A stretch of DNA of 64,000 nt from Chitinophagaceae bacterium (lineage in GTDB: Bacteria; Bacteroidota; Bacteroidia; Chitinophagales; Chitinophagaceae), in the NCBI GenBank assembly GCA_016715365.1, contig JADKAM010000001.1, positions 1 to 64,000 of the forward strand. The letters run 5' to 3'. Shown in pieces: positions 10,536 through 21,200 of the stretch (its first letter is position 1; every line of letters begins with the position of its first letter). A program made the translations under genes and the position numbers. The notes under the pieces were generated by a model. That model had not been told where the DNA came from. It did not search any database and saw nothing but the letters and a program-made list of their open reading frames with translations.

Positions 10536-10994
10536 TCAGAGCTTAATCATGTTAATTGGGTCTTCAAAATCCTTCCGCATCGGGTTCTTTCCTTCCCAGC
10601 CATCGGGTAATATCAATAACCGCAGGTCGGGGTGATTTAAAAAATTAACGCCAAACATTTCATACACTTCCCTTTCATGAAATTCGGCCGTTTTCCAGAT
10701 ATGGCTTACCGATTCAATCTCCGGCCTGGCTACATCCAGTTTTGATTTGATAACAATATTATGGCGATACTTTGTAGAGCTGAGATGGTACACCATGCTA
10801 AGATGTGTCTTCCAATCTATACAGGTAAGGCAAAAAAGATAGTCGAAGAATAAAGAATCGTCGTTGCGGAGTTTACCGGCAAAAGATAACCAATCAGCAG
10901 GCTCTACGTTAATGTTGAGCCATTCGCCCGTTTCATCAAACGTGGCGGCAGGGAGCAGTTCGGCTATTTTGGTTTTCAGTTCCTCGTTATTCAT
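10536..10994 (-). CDS. nuoC: NADH-quinone oxidoreductase subunit C (30 kDa)
   Basis: NuoC is a peripheral-arm subunit that clamps NuoD in complex I. It is 152 residues long. The signature is in the C-terminal half: HEREVYEMFGVNFLNHPDLR followed by LLPDGWEGKNPMRKDFED. The N-terminal half contains FDYLFCLTCIDWKTHLSMVY. The start is the ATG at 10992-10994. It sits 6 bp after nuoB and directly before nuoD, in the usual order. It is intact and unfused. Confidence 0.95.
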   Translation of the reverse strand: MNNEELKTKIAELLPAATFDETGEWLNINVEPADWLSFAGKLRNDDSLFFDYLFCLTCIDWKTHLSMVYHLSSTKYRHNIVIKSKLDVARPEIESVSHIWKTAEFHEREVYEMFGVNFLNHPDLRLLILPDGWEGKNPMRKDFEDPINMIKL

Positions 10995-11000
10995 ACAATA

Positions 11001-11537
11001 TTATATACCTGACTTTATTTGTTCTCTTGTCATACCGGCTTTTATCTTTTCCTGTAAACTTATCAAAGCATGAAGCAATGCTTCGGGCCTTGGCGGGCAA
11101 CCTGCTACATATACATCTACCGGTATGATATGATCGGCACCTTTAACTACAGAATACGTATTATAAAAGAAGGGGCCGCCACTGATGGCGCATGCACCCA
11201 TGGCAATTACATATTTAGGATCACCCATCTGGTCGTATAACCTTTTTAATACCGGGCCCATTTTATTTACAATGGTACCGGCAATGATGATCACATCGGC
11301 CTGGCGTGGCGAGGCTCGTGCTACTTCAAAACCAAATCTTGAAAAATCGTATTTGGCGCCGGCAACGGCCATATATTCAATACCACAGCAACTGGTAGCA
11401 AAAGTAAGCGGCCATAAAGAGTTTGACCTGGCCCAGTTGATCACGTCATCCAGTTTGCTGAGCACAATGCCGCCACCCGGGGTTTCATGAATCTGTCCCG
11501 GAAAATCTTTTGCCTTTGTATTTTGTTTTACATCCAT
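11001..11537 (-). CDS. nuoB: NADH-quinone oxidoreductase subunit B (cluster N2)
   Basis: NuoB holds [4Fe-4S] cluster N2, the last electron carrier before quinone. The N2 cysteines are visible as the adjacent pair in TFATSCCGIEYMA, then MGACAISGG, then VAGCPPRPEALLHAL. Length is 178 residues. The start (ATG 11535-11537, MDVKQNTKAKDF) overlaps the 3' end of nuoA by 10 bases, which suggests coupled translation. All residues needed for N2 are present, so the quinone-reducing end of this complex looks functional. Confidence 0.97.
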   Translation of the reverse strand: MDVKQNTKAKDFPGQIHETPGGGIVLSKLDDVINWARSNSLWPLTFATSCCGIEYMAVAGAKYDFSRFGFEVARASPRQADVIIIAGTIVNKMGPVLKRLYDQMGDPKYVIAMGACAISGGPFFYNTYSVVKGADHIIPVDVYVAGCPPRPEALLHALISLQEKIKAGMTREQIKSGI

Positions 11538-11878
11538 TTTAATGCACCTTTTTTATGTGCGTATAAAAATCCCATAAATAAAATGAAAAAGAAAATTACA
11601 ATTTCCACCAGGGCAATCCAGCCCACTGATTTAGCAACTACTGCCCATGGAAAAATAAATATCAGCTCTACATCAAAAATTAAAAACACCAATGCAAATA
11701 AATAATAACCCACGTTTAACTGTATCCATGTTTTACCTTTTGTGGGAATACCACATTCGTAAGGCTGACCCTTCTGCGGATTTTTAGTATATTTTGTAAC
11801 AAGCCTGGCGATCATTACAGCAATTGAAGAAAATGCCAGCGCTGCAATTATCAAAACAATCATGGAAGATGCACCCAT
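11528..11878 (-). CDS. nuoA: NADH-quinone oxidoreductase subunit A
   Basis: This small membrane subunit of complex I, with three helices, is the first cistron of the nuo operon. Family features are QPYECGIPTKGKTWIQLNVG (the loop with the conserved Cys) and YYLFALVFLIFDVELIFIFP with its conserved acidic residues in the membrane. It is 116 residues from the ATG at 11876-11878, and a second in-frame Met six codons on is a possible alternative. It overlaps nuoB. The 139-bp gap upstream separates it from an FNR-like gene on the same strand. Confidence 0.95.
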   Translation of the reverse strand: MGASSMIVLIIAALAFSSIAVMIARLVTKYTKNPQKGQPYECGIPTKGKTWIQLNVGYYLFALVFLIFDVELIFIFPWAVVAKSVGWIALVEIVIFFFILFMGFLYAHKKGALKWM

Positions 11879-12017
11879 AGTGAGATTATTATTGAATTTT
11901 TTTAATGGTACAAGTTAAGGAAGAAATGTCTATTTTGAATCAATTGGCTTATATCGTTCTTATCACCACCTTTCCTGATTAAAATCATTTTTTATCTGTA
12001 TCGTTTCATACAAATGC

Positions 12018-12737
12018 CTACCCGTATATCTCTACGTGAATATCCTTTGCGTCATAACCCATATCAAGAATCCTTTGCTTAGCCTCATCAATCATACCAC
12101 GCCAGCCACATAGCATAAAAGCTGCAGGTTTTTTATCACTGCATAATTCCTCATAAACAGGATGTACATAGCCTGTCCGGCCCTCCCATTCTTCCCGGGA
12201 TAATGTTGGTATATAATTAAACCCTGGTAAAGATGCAGTCAGTTCTTTCATTTCATTGTAATATAATATAGTATCCTTTCTGCGGCACCCGAATATTAAT
12301 GTTATATTTTTATGGGGGATGTTTTTGTTTTTTATATGCTGAACCATACTACGAAAAGGAGCAATACCTGTACCTGTGCAAATTAAGAACAGGTCTTTAT
12401 CCAATGGTTCCTTCAAAGTAAAGACTCCCTGTGCGCCACGAAAGATAAGCTCTGAGCCAACTGTAACTTCTTCAAATATATAATTGGTACCGGCACCTTT
12501 TTTATCCAGCACAATGATCAGTTCAAAAACATTGGTACCATCCGGCCAGGATGCAATGGAATAACTGCGCCAGCGCTTATTTGCCTTTTCATGAATGGGC
12601 AGATCGAGTGTCACAAATTGCCCGGGAATAAAATCAAATGCCGTTAACTCAGGTACTTCAATCCAGTATCTTTTGGTGACTGCAGTTTCATTTTCTATGC
12701 GGATGACCTTGCCTTTTCGCCACGGTAATAATGCCAT
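12018..12737 (-). CDS. Ferredoxin-NADP reductase-like FAD/NAD(P) oxidoreductase
   Basis: This is a two-domain flavoprotein of the FNR superfamily, 239 residues and cytoplasmic. The FAD-binding barrel shows RWRSYSIASWPD (the RxYS motif) and the following GAGTNYIFEEV loop. The NAD(P) domain shows LICTGTGIAPFRSMVQHI, then LIFGCRRKDTILYY, MLCGWRGMIDEAK and the C-terminal HVEIYG. No extra 2Fe-2S domain is present, so its partner must be a separate ferredoxin or flavodoxin. It is transcribed toward nuoA with 139 bp between them. Because the nuo operon lacks the NADH-oxidising module EFG, a role in passing electrons between NAD(P)H and a ferredoxin used by complex I is tempting, but that is inference from position only. 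Confidence 0.88.
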   Translation of the reverse strand: MALLPWRKGKVIRIENETAVTKRYWIEVPELTAFDFIPGQFVTLDLPIHEKANKRWRSYSIASWPDGTNVFELIIVLDKKGAGTNYIFEEVTVGSELIFRGAQGVFTLKEPLDKDLFLICTGTGIAPFRSMVQHIKNKNIPHKNITLIFGCRRKDTILYYNEMKELTASLPGFNYIPTLSREEWEGRTGYVHPVYEELCSDKKPAAFMLCGWRGMIDEAKQRILDMGYDAKDIHVEIYG

Positions 12738-12828
12738 TTTTTACGTTTGCGGAAAGTTACTAAGAAATAAAATAAAAAGCTTCCGCAAAGAAGAAATTGC
12801 GTAAGCCTTGCTTTTATTATTACTTGTG

Positions 12829-15800
12829 TTATTGAATAATTATTTTCTCCGTGTGCGTTGCACTTGCAGTAAAAACTTTAAGTTCATAGGTTCCTTTTGC
12901 AATACCGTCAACATCAAGCGTATTGCTCCTGCTGTTGAGTGTATATAATTTTATCATCCGCCCAGCGGCATCATAAAGTACTGCACTGGTAATTTTTCCT
13001 GTAGATGAAACAAATAATTTATTACCCGTAACCGGGTTTGGATAAACACTGAAATCATCACCGGCATTATCAAAATTAATTTTTCTTACCGGAGAGTTGC
13101 GGAAGCTTCCATCCAGGTCTGTCATTTTCAAACGATAAAAATTCAAACCACTCAATGGCTGCAGATCAATAAAGCTGTAATTATTTTTATTACCATTATT
13201 GTAAGCAGATACATGACCGATGGGTGCATAATTAATACCATCGCCACTTCTCTCTACAATGTATTTATCTGCATTCAGTTCATTATCGGTTGTCCATTGT
13301 AATAAAACTTTTTTTGTTTGCTTAACCGCTTCAAAACTCAACAGGTTTACCGGTAAGGAATGCGTTCCATCCAGTCCGCCGTTGTTTAACCAAAACTCAC
13401 TAAAGCTGTTTACGGGATACTCGGCATAGTAGCCATTATCGTAAGGAACAATTTCTGTATTGGCTGGCAGGATAAATGAATGCACGCCACCTGCGTTATC
13501 TGCAAGTGTCCCGTTTTCCTGTGCAGCCAGGCCACTAAATTTGGTAACTCCCAGTTCGTAAGGGTCTTTAGGTTTACTGCATACAGCACATCCTGTTGCA
13601 GCTAAAAGGCTTTTTGCTTCAGCATCTGAAAAATAAAACCGTACAGTAACATAGCCGGCTGGTTGCGAAGTTGGCCTGATAACAATATTCCTGTTCAGGT
13701 AATACTGGTAGTTTTGATAACGTACCGTTCCTGTGTATGGATAAACAGCAACAGTTGTACTGCCCAGGTCATTGCCGTTTGCATTGATGGATACAACCCT
13801 GGTTGCTCCTGAATTAAAATGTACCCAGCTGCTGCCATTTACTGTTTGTGTTATTCCGGTAAGCGTTGTACCTGTATAAACAGCTGCTTTGTCAAACACA
13901 TGAATATCATCAATACCTACACCTTCAAGATTTACTCCAAGATCGCTTGTAAACACAATACGGAAACGTACAATGCTATTTGTAGGCGGAATATTAAAAC
14001 TGGCAACATGCCAGGTGGGTAATGAATTGCGCCATTGATGTTTTCCTGTTGGGTCGTTATACCAGTTTGTACCGCCACCACCATTGGTTCCAAGCCGGCT
14101 CCATGTTACGCCTCCGTTTACAGAATATTCAACCCAGTTATAATCGGCCGGTGTAGCATCTTCAATTTCGAAAATATGACTGAAGGATAAAACCGGTTGT
14201 GTTAATCCGCTTAGGTTAAAACAGGGCGAGTACAAATAAGAAATCTCATTGGTGTTGTAGCTTCCGGCTAAATTAGTTACCCAGGCTTTAGTTCCATTTG
14301 CTGCTTTACTGATAACAGTTTTAGTTGGTGTACCCCATTGCCAGCTGCTGTTTTGACCTTTGCTGTACCAGTTTGCAGTACTGCTTTCAAATCCTTCCAG
14401 GTAAGGAAATGTACTGATGACAGGAGCTGTGTGAAAATTATAATTTAAAACACTGTCGTTATCCCTGTAATTGTCTGTTGATTCATACACCCGGAAATTA
14501 AAATTATAATCAGTATCTGCCAACAGGTTTACAGGTAACGCAAAACTATGTATTGTAATTCCCGGAGGTAAAGACAGAATGGTTTCCATCACATCACTTC
14601 CACCATTTACATTATAATACACCGGCACATTGGTAAATGTGGTACCGCTGTAATTTTTAATTTCTAATGATACAATTTGATTTCCTGCCAGACCACAACC
14701 GGAAACAGCAGGTGATATGATTCGGTTGACAGCAATATCATTTGGCGCTTCCTTAATACCCACATCATCAAAAGTATAACCATCATCCATATCTACGATG
14801 GGGTAAGGTGTATTGGCAGATGTATTGCCCTGCTGGCTGAATTTAACCTGGAAACTGCTGCTGATGGGCTGCGCAGGCAACACCGTATCCAGCACATCAT
14901 TAATATTGATGACCGCATGCTTATACTGCCCCAGTACTGCCTGGTTGGCAACCAGATCATAAGCCAAAATCCAGGCTTTGGTATCATCTCCACGTATCCA
15001 TACTTTGTTATTGGGGTTATTATCGTTGCCATGATTCTTATAATAGAAATCTAACCGTAACTGCTGGCCGCTGATATAGTTGCCCAGGTTATAGGTCATC
15101 AACATACTATCAGTTGTTTGGGCTGCATTGTATGGAAACTGATCTAATGTGATAGCCCGGTTCCCATTTAATGCAAACCCTGTGTTTACAAAAGTGCGTG
15201 CCCTGCCACGGCTTGTATTGGCTTTAAAATCTACCCGGTCAATACTATCAAGCCCGGTTGTGTTTAACATATATTCTTTTACCAGTGCATTTTCAAATCC
15301 ATCCAATACCGGCAGTGTTAGTAAGGCATTTGGTAAGTGTTTTATGGTTACTGTTGTTGTATCATCTATTACCTGTGTATCGCCTGTTCTTTTAACCCAT
15401 GCTTTAATGACATACATACCCGGTGCCGAAAAACTGGCTGGTGTAATAAATGTATATTGACTAGTTGCAAAAGCAGCAATAGCAATGGTACTGCTTTCCA
15501 TAATTGCAGTACCGCCGTTTACCTGGTAGTACAAATCGTATGAGCCCGTAGTGGCAACATTATCCAGGTTCCTGATGGTGAATTTTATTTGTTCAGATGC
15601 TGTTAATGCTGAAGAAGTAAACTGCCTGCCTGTAACCGGTGCATCAACAGAAACCGCTTTTAAATTATTATCAAATATGGATAAAGTACAAACACCGGTG
15701 GATGGCAAAACCGATCTGGATACAGATCTTCTGCCGTTAACTGTTCCGTTTTTTGCGCTCACACCAAACCAATAAGTAGTTGCACTATTTAAGCCGGAAA

Positions 15801-18114
15801 TTAAATATGTAAGACTGGCGGTGTTACCAATGATGGCCATGGTATCCGCTTTCAGCTGCCAGATATCGTAAGAAGTTGCACCGGCAATGGCGGGCCAATC
15901 CAATTGAGCATATCCATCACAGGGTATGGTTGCTGTAACAACCGGCTGGCCAATTACAGTAAAGTTAAAATCGCTTTGATCAGTGTAGGCAGATCCGTTT
16001 CTGCTGACCTTTACCAAATAATTATTGCTTACTGTTGCCGGAACTGTCCAGTTATAAGACTGTGCATTTGCGTGCACATTATTATTGATCAGGTTCCAGG
16101 AAGTACCATCAAAATACTCAAGTGTAAATGTGTTGGCTTCATCGCCATAAGCATTCCAGCGAATGGTTTCTGACTCGCCCGGCACTATTTTTTCATCACC
16201 AAAAGGATACTCAACGGTAACTCCATTCATATCCATCTGGTAAGTTATCACATACTCCTGCTGACCATAAGGCAATGCAAATGCATTTACATTGATAACA
16301 TAATTACCTGCGGCCGGTGTATCAATTACAACCTGTTCAATATTATTTCTTCTATCCACACCTTCAATAGCAGTGTCATTTACATTGGCGGGCAATGGGT
16401 TTAATACCAAAGGTTGATGTGTGATATTTCCGGGGGTAATAACAGTTAAATCCAGATCGTTTACCAGTTGTGTGGCGGCATTGGGTGCAGCAGCTGTATC
16501 GTTCCAGTACAACATAACTTTTAAACGCCTAACACCTGCAGGCACTGTAATTGTATTTGAAGCAGGAGTTGCTGTACTTAACCAGAAGCGGTTATTTTCA
16601 ATGGCATCCGCAGCTCTCCTTGCATTTAAATTTCCAAAACCATAAGTAAAATCCGGACCGGGATTACCCAGATCTTCGGCAGTATTGCAAAGTAGTGCTT
16701 TTATTAAAGCTGCCTGCGGCACTGCGCCTGCGTTAAATTTTCTGTACTGTTCATTCAATAAGGTGGCAGCCCCTGCAACAATGGGCGATGCCATACTGGT
16801 ACCACTGCTTGTACCATAAGTAAAATTATGCCGGGTGGAGAGTGTGTTCAATCCCGAAGCCATGATCTCGGGTTTTAGGCGGCCATCATTTACCGGGCCC
16901 CGGCTGGAAAAGCTGGCAGCCGCATACAAGGTATCAAGCGCTCCAACTGTAATAACATTTTTTGCAACCTGGTAACCAGATTTAATGGTTGCGTATTTTA
17001 TTGGAAACGGAGAGCAGGTTAGGGCTCCGTCATTACCTGCTGCAAAAACATGCAGCAATTTTTCGTAATCGCCCATTTGTTTATCAACATAATTACTCAC
17101 TACATCATATGCTCCTTCACCAGGACAACCTGCATTGGCATTGGTATAAGAATTATTGGTAACGACCATATTGTGATCGGCAACGTAAGTTGGCGAAGAA
17201 GTAACGATTTCACTCTGGTATTGACTTACAATGGTTGCTCTCGGTGCCATTCCATTATGTTTGGGATCCAGCAATCCTGCGCCGGCCACCGTGCCGGAAA
17301 CATGAACACCATGAAAACTGAAAGGAAAAGGCACACGGTTAATTACCCTTGCAGTAAAATCCAGTTGGGGGGTAATAATTTCAGAATTATCTCCAATACC
17401 AACAGTAATACCTCTTCCGCTTAAATTTTTTCCTGAGGGAGAAAGTAAACTGGTTACCGCATGCTTGCCAATACTTTTATAATTTAATTCTTTATCGGTT
17501 AATGATTGTAATCCCAAGTAACTTACAAATGGCAATAATGCTATTGCATCTGCTATACGCATATCCGCCTGTATAAAAACCACATTCGTTGCTGTATATT
17601 TTGTTGGCACGATCAATGCCCCGATGTGTTCCAGTTCTGCAACCACATCAGCTTTGTTTGCAGAAGCATAATAATTGACAGCAATTAATTTATGATCTTC
17701 TTTATTGCCCTCCTGCTGAAAATTTGCAAAGGCAATATCTTTTTTATAAACCGCCGGAACAATATTTATTGAAATGATCTCAAATGTTGTGGCCTTTGCA
17801 AAATCAAATGAACTTTTTATTGTGGCCAGGTAAGCATTGCCCGGCAGATAGGTTTGCAGATCGCAGCCGGCATTTCTTAAATTATTTTGAACCTGCAGCG
17901 ATGGTAATTTCGAAAACTGTACCAACACATAAAAATTATTATTGAAAAGAGAAGCCTGCAGATTTTCCTTTTGAAAGTTTTGATTTTGGACATTATTACC
18001 GGTAATAAAATTACCTGCGGCAAAGCGAACCGGTATATCTGTATTTTGTCCATTTGCGGTAAAGCAACCGGAAAAAAGCAACAAGTAAAAACAGTAAGCG
18101 CAGAATTTTTTCAT
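12829..18114 (-). CDS. Secreted subtilisin-like (S8) serine protease with T9SS type A sorting domain
   Basis: A 1761-residue exported protein. A signal peptide is visible (MKKFCAYCFYLLLFSGC). The subtilase domain spans about residues 210-530: Asp motif GITVGIGDNSE (about 240), His motif HGVHVSGTVAG (about 268) and Ser motif SGTSMASPIVAGAA (about 438). After it come a jelly-roll-like segment, fibronectin-III-like and adhesion-type modules (about 640-1500), and a C-terminal domain starting SVYPNPVTGNKLFV and ending THTEKIIIQ, the type A Por-secretion tail. The family role is extracellular or cell-surface proteolysis after T9SS export. The FSGC stretch could also be read as a weak lipobox. The gene stands alone, divergent from mfd across 161 bp. 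The frame is intact over 5.3 kb, which shows that local base quality is good here. Confidence 0.93.
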   Translation of the reverse strand: MKKFCAYCFYLLLFSGCFTANGQNTDIPVRFAAGNFITGNNVQNQNFQKENLQASLFNNNFYVLVQFSKLPSLQVQNNLRNAGCDLQTYLPGNAYLATIKSSFDFAKATTFEIISINIVPAVYKKDIAFANFQQEGNKEDHKLIAVNYYASANKADVVAELEHIGALIVPTKYTATNVVFIQADMRIADAIALLPFVSYLGLQSLTDKELNYKSIGKHAVTSLLSPSGKNLSGRGITVGIGDNSEIITPQLDFTARVINRVPFPFSFHGVHVSGTVAGAGLLDPKHNGMAPRATIVSQYQSEIVTSSPTYVADHNMVVTNNSYTNANAGCPGEGAYDVVSNYVDKQMGDYEKLLHVFAAGNDGALTCSPFPIKYATIKSGYQVAKNVITVGALDTLYAAASFSSRGPVNDGRLKPEIMASGLNTLSTRHNFTYGTSSGTSMASPIVAGAATLLNEQYRKFNAGAVPQAALIKALLCNTAEDLGNPGPDFTYGFGNLNARRAADAIENNRFWLSTATPASNTITVPAGVRRLKVMLYWNDTAAAPNAATQLVNDLDLTVITPGNITHQPLVLNPLPANVNDTAIEGVDRRNNIEQVVIDTPAAGNYVINVNAFALPYGQQEYVITYQMDMNGVTVEYPFGDEKIVPGESETIRWNAYGDEANTFTLEYFDGTSWNLINNNVHANAQSYNWTVPATVSNNYLVKVSRNGSAYTDQSDFNFTVIGQPVVTATIPCDGYAQLDWPAIAGATSYDIWQLKADTMAIIGNTASLTYLISGLNSATTYWFGVSAKNGTVNGRRSVSRSVLPSTGVCTLSIFDNNLKAVSVDAPVTGRQFTSSALTASEQIKFTIRNLDNVATTGSYDLYYQVNGGTAIMESSTIAIAAFATSQYTFITPASFSAPGMYVIKAWVKRTGDTQVIDDTTTVTIKHLPNALLTLPVLDGFENALVKEYMLNTTGLDSIDRVDFKANTSRGRARTFVNTGFALNGNRAITLDQFPYNAAQTTDSMLMTYNLGNYISGQQLRLDFYYKNHGNDNNPNNKVWIRGDDTKAWILAYDLVANQAVLGQYKHAVININDVLDTVLPAQPISSSFQVKFSQQGNTSANTPYPIVDMDDGYTFDDVGIKEAPNDIAVNRIISPAVSGCGLAGNQIVSLEIKNYSGTTFTNVPVYYNVNGGSDVMETILSLPPGITIHSFALPVNLLADTDYNFNFRVYESTDNYRDNDSVLNYNFHTAPVISTFPYLEGFESSTANWYSKGQNSSWQWGTPTKTVISKAANGTKAWVTNLAGSYNTNEISYLYSPCFNLSGLTQPVLSFSHIFEIEDATPADYNWVEYSVNGGVTWSRLGTNGGGGTNWYNDPTGKHQWRNSLPTWHVASFNIPPTNSIVRFRIVFTSDLGVNLEGVGIDDIHVFDKAAVYTGTTLTGITQTVNGSSWVHFNSGATRVVSINANGNDLGSTTVAVYPYTGTVRYQNYQYYLNRNIVIRPTSQPAGYVTVRFYFSDAEAKSLLAATGCAVCSKPKDPYELGVTKFSGLAAQENGTLADNAGGVHSFILPANTEIVPYDNGYYAEYPVNSFSEFWLNNGGLDGTHSLPVNLLSFEAVKQTKKVLLQWTTDNELNADKYIVERSGDGINYAPIGHVSAYNNGNKNNYSFIDLQPLSGLNFYRLKMTDLDGSFRNSPVRKINFDNAGDDFSVYPNPVTGNKLFVSSTGKITSAVLYDAAGRMIKLYTLNSRSNTLDVDGIAKGTYELKVFTASATHTEKIIIQ

Positions 18115-18275
18115 TAATTAAATTGCCATTGGATTTTGTATGGATAAACCTTGCCAGCAAAAATATAGATAAAATTACTGATAAGGCTTTCTGATAACGT
18201 TTTTGCGCCCTGTATATTGCCATTATTAAACAGAAAGCGGCTGCTTTTTGTATTCGGCTTATCTTTGCCAGGCAG

Positions 18276-21200
18276 ATGAACCTGGAAATGTTGTTGAACG
18301 GATATTTGAATGACCCCCGCTGTTTTAAAATAGTGGACAGGATCACTACATCCCAACCTCAGCAGATACAGCTTACAAACCTTCATGGAAGTGCAGCCCC
18401 ATTCATCGTTTCAGCAGTTTTCAACCATGCTTCTGCATCGCAATTAAATCACCTCATTATTCTGCGTGATGCCGAAGAAGCTGCCTATTTTCACAACACA
18501 CTGGAGAATATTACCAGTGCCCTGAACCTTTTTTACTTTCCTTCTTCCTTTAAAAATAAAAAGAACTACCGGCTGCTGAATGCCAGCCATGTGATGCTGC
18601 GGACCGAGTGTCTCACCCGTTTCTCCAATCCCATGGGCCAAAACCGGGTTGGTGCCATTGTAACTTACCCCGAAGCTTTGTTTGAAAAAGTGGTGTTACC
18701 AAAAACACTTTCTGCCAATATCATCTCTATAAAACAGGGCGATACGATTGATACCAATGCCATTTACGAAAAATTTGTTGGTTATGGTTTCACCCGTACC
18801 GATTTTGTTTATGAGCCAGGGCAGTTTGCAGTACGTGGCGGCATTCTGGATATTTATTCTTTCGGAAATGAAAAACCTTACCGCATTGAATTATTTGGTA
18901 ATGAAGTTGACAGCATCCGCATTTTCGATCCGGAAACACAATTAAGCGAAAGAAAATTATTACAGGTAAGTATCATCCCAAATGTAGAAACACAATTTGA
19001 CAGCGGTGAAAAAGTTTCCATCATGGAATTTTTACCGGAGAATACGGTTGTTTGGAGCGAAGACTGGAATTTCATTAAAGAAAAAATTGAGCAGCAGGAA
19101 GAAGACCTGCAATTGTATTTAGAGTTGCTGAAACAAAACCCTGTCAGCAGTTCTTCTTTACAGGATGATGAAGAAAGTTATTTAGCAAAAACAGATATTA
19201 ATGAAACTGATTTTGTTACTGCAACAATTTTAGAATCAGAAATAAAACAACGGCACATTATTGAGTTTGGCGTTAAAGCAAACTTCGATACGAACAATGC
19301 ACAACGATCAACGGTCATCTTTACTACCAAAGAACAACCTTCTTTTAACCGCCAGTTTGATCTGCTGATAAAAAATTTAAAAGAATACGAAGAGAAGAAA
19401 TACAATATTTACCTGTTTGCTGATAACCCAAAGCAATTAGAAAGGTTGCATGTGATCTTTACCGACCTGAAAGCTGAAATAAATGTAATTCCTGTTCCTA
19501 CTTCCATCCATGAAGGGTTTATTGATGATGACCTGAAAAACGTTTGTTATACCGATCACCAGATATTTCAGCGCTACCACAAATACAAAGTGAAGCAGGC
19601 TTTCAGCAAGAACAAAGCGCTTACTTTAAAAACACTGCGGGAACTGCAGCCCGGCGATTATGTAACGCATATCGATCACGGAGTTGGTGTGTACAGCGGC
19701 TTGCAAAAGATTGAAGCCAATGGTAAAATGCAGGAAGCAGTGCGCATTCAATACAAAGATGGTGACCTGCTGTATGTAAACATTTCATCCTTGCATAAAA
19801 TTGGCAAGTACAGTGGCAAGGAAGGCACCGTGCCAAAAATGAATAAACTTGGCAGCGATGTCTGGAATAAATTAAAAGACAAAACCAAGCGGCAGGTAAA
19901 AGATATTGCAACCGATCTTATAAAATTATATGCCGAGCGAAAAAGCCGTGAAGGTTTTGCACACCAGCCCGATAATTATATGCAAACCGAACTGGAAGCC
20001 AGTTTTATTTATGAGGATACACCCGACCAGGGCAAGGCTACCGAAGATGTAAAACGGGATATGGAAAAACCATCGCCGATGGATAGGCTGGTTTGCGGCG
20101 ATGTAGGTTTTGGTAAAACTGAAATTGCCATCCGTGCAGCTTTTAAAACCTGCTGCGATGGTAAGCAAGCTGCAGTATTGGTACCCACAACCATTCTTGC
20201 CTACCAGCATTATAAAACATTTGGCGAGCGGTTGAAAGATTTTCCGGTAACGGTTGATTTTATAAACCGTTTTAAATCGTCCAAAGAAAGAAAAGAAACC
20301 TTGCTTAAAGTTGCTGAAGGAAAAGTTGATATCATCATCGGCACGCATGCATTGCTGAGCAAAGATGTAAAATTTAAGGACCTGGGCATTATGATCATTG
20401 ATGAGGAACAGAAATTTGGTGTGGCTGCAAAAGAAAAACTAAAACAACTTCGCACAACAGTTGATTCGTTAACACTCACTGCAACTCCCATTCCACGTAC
20501 TTTGCAGTTTAGTTTGATGGGTGCCAGAGATCTGAGTATCATCAATACACCGCCTCCAAACCGGCAGCCCATACAAACCGAAGTGATGGTTTTTAATGAG
20601 GATGCCATCCGTGATATTATTTATTACGAAACCGAAAGAGGCGGACAGGTTTTCTTTATACACAATCGTGTTAAAGGCCTGGCAGAGATGAAGGGTTTGA
20701 TACAGGGGCTTTGCCCGGATATCAGCATTGCCTATGCACATGGGCAAATGGAAGGTGACGAACTGGAAGATACCATCCTGGATTTTATGGATAAGAAATA
20801 TGATGTGCTGGTTTGTACAAACATTGTAGAAAGCGGTGTGGATATTCCGAATGTAAATACCATCATTGTAAACAATGCACATCAATTTGGCTTAAGTGAC
20901 TTACACCAACTCCGGGGAAGGGTTGGCCGCAGTAATAAAAAAGCATTCTGTTATTTGCTGGCACCGCCCATGAGTACATTACCGCCCGACAGCAGGAAAC
21001 GTTTATCTACTTTAGAACAATACAGCGACCTGGGCAGTGGTTTCCAGATTGCGATGAGAGACCTGGACATACGTGGCGCCGGCAATATGCTGGGCGGCGA
21101 GCAAAGTGGTTTCATTGCAGAAATTGGTTTTGAAATGTATCATAAAATTTTAGACGAAGCTGTACGTGAATTAAAACGAACTGAGTTTAAAGAATTATAC

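Noticed and set aside
17050..17424. A 124-codon frame opposite the subtilase gene
   Set aside because: Antisense shadow of the catalytic domain, which is clearly coding on the minus strand.
18066..18114. Lipoprotein anchoring of the subtilase through the FSGC stretch
   Set aside because: The protein has a T9SS tail, which implies other processing, and the residue at -3 is not the usual Leu/Val. A plain signal peptide is simpler.
18011..18386. Two overlapping minus-strand frames at the subtilase-mfd gap
   Set aside because: They overlap the mfd start and its -7 element, and their translations show no coding character.
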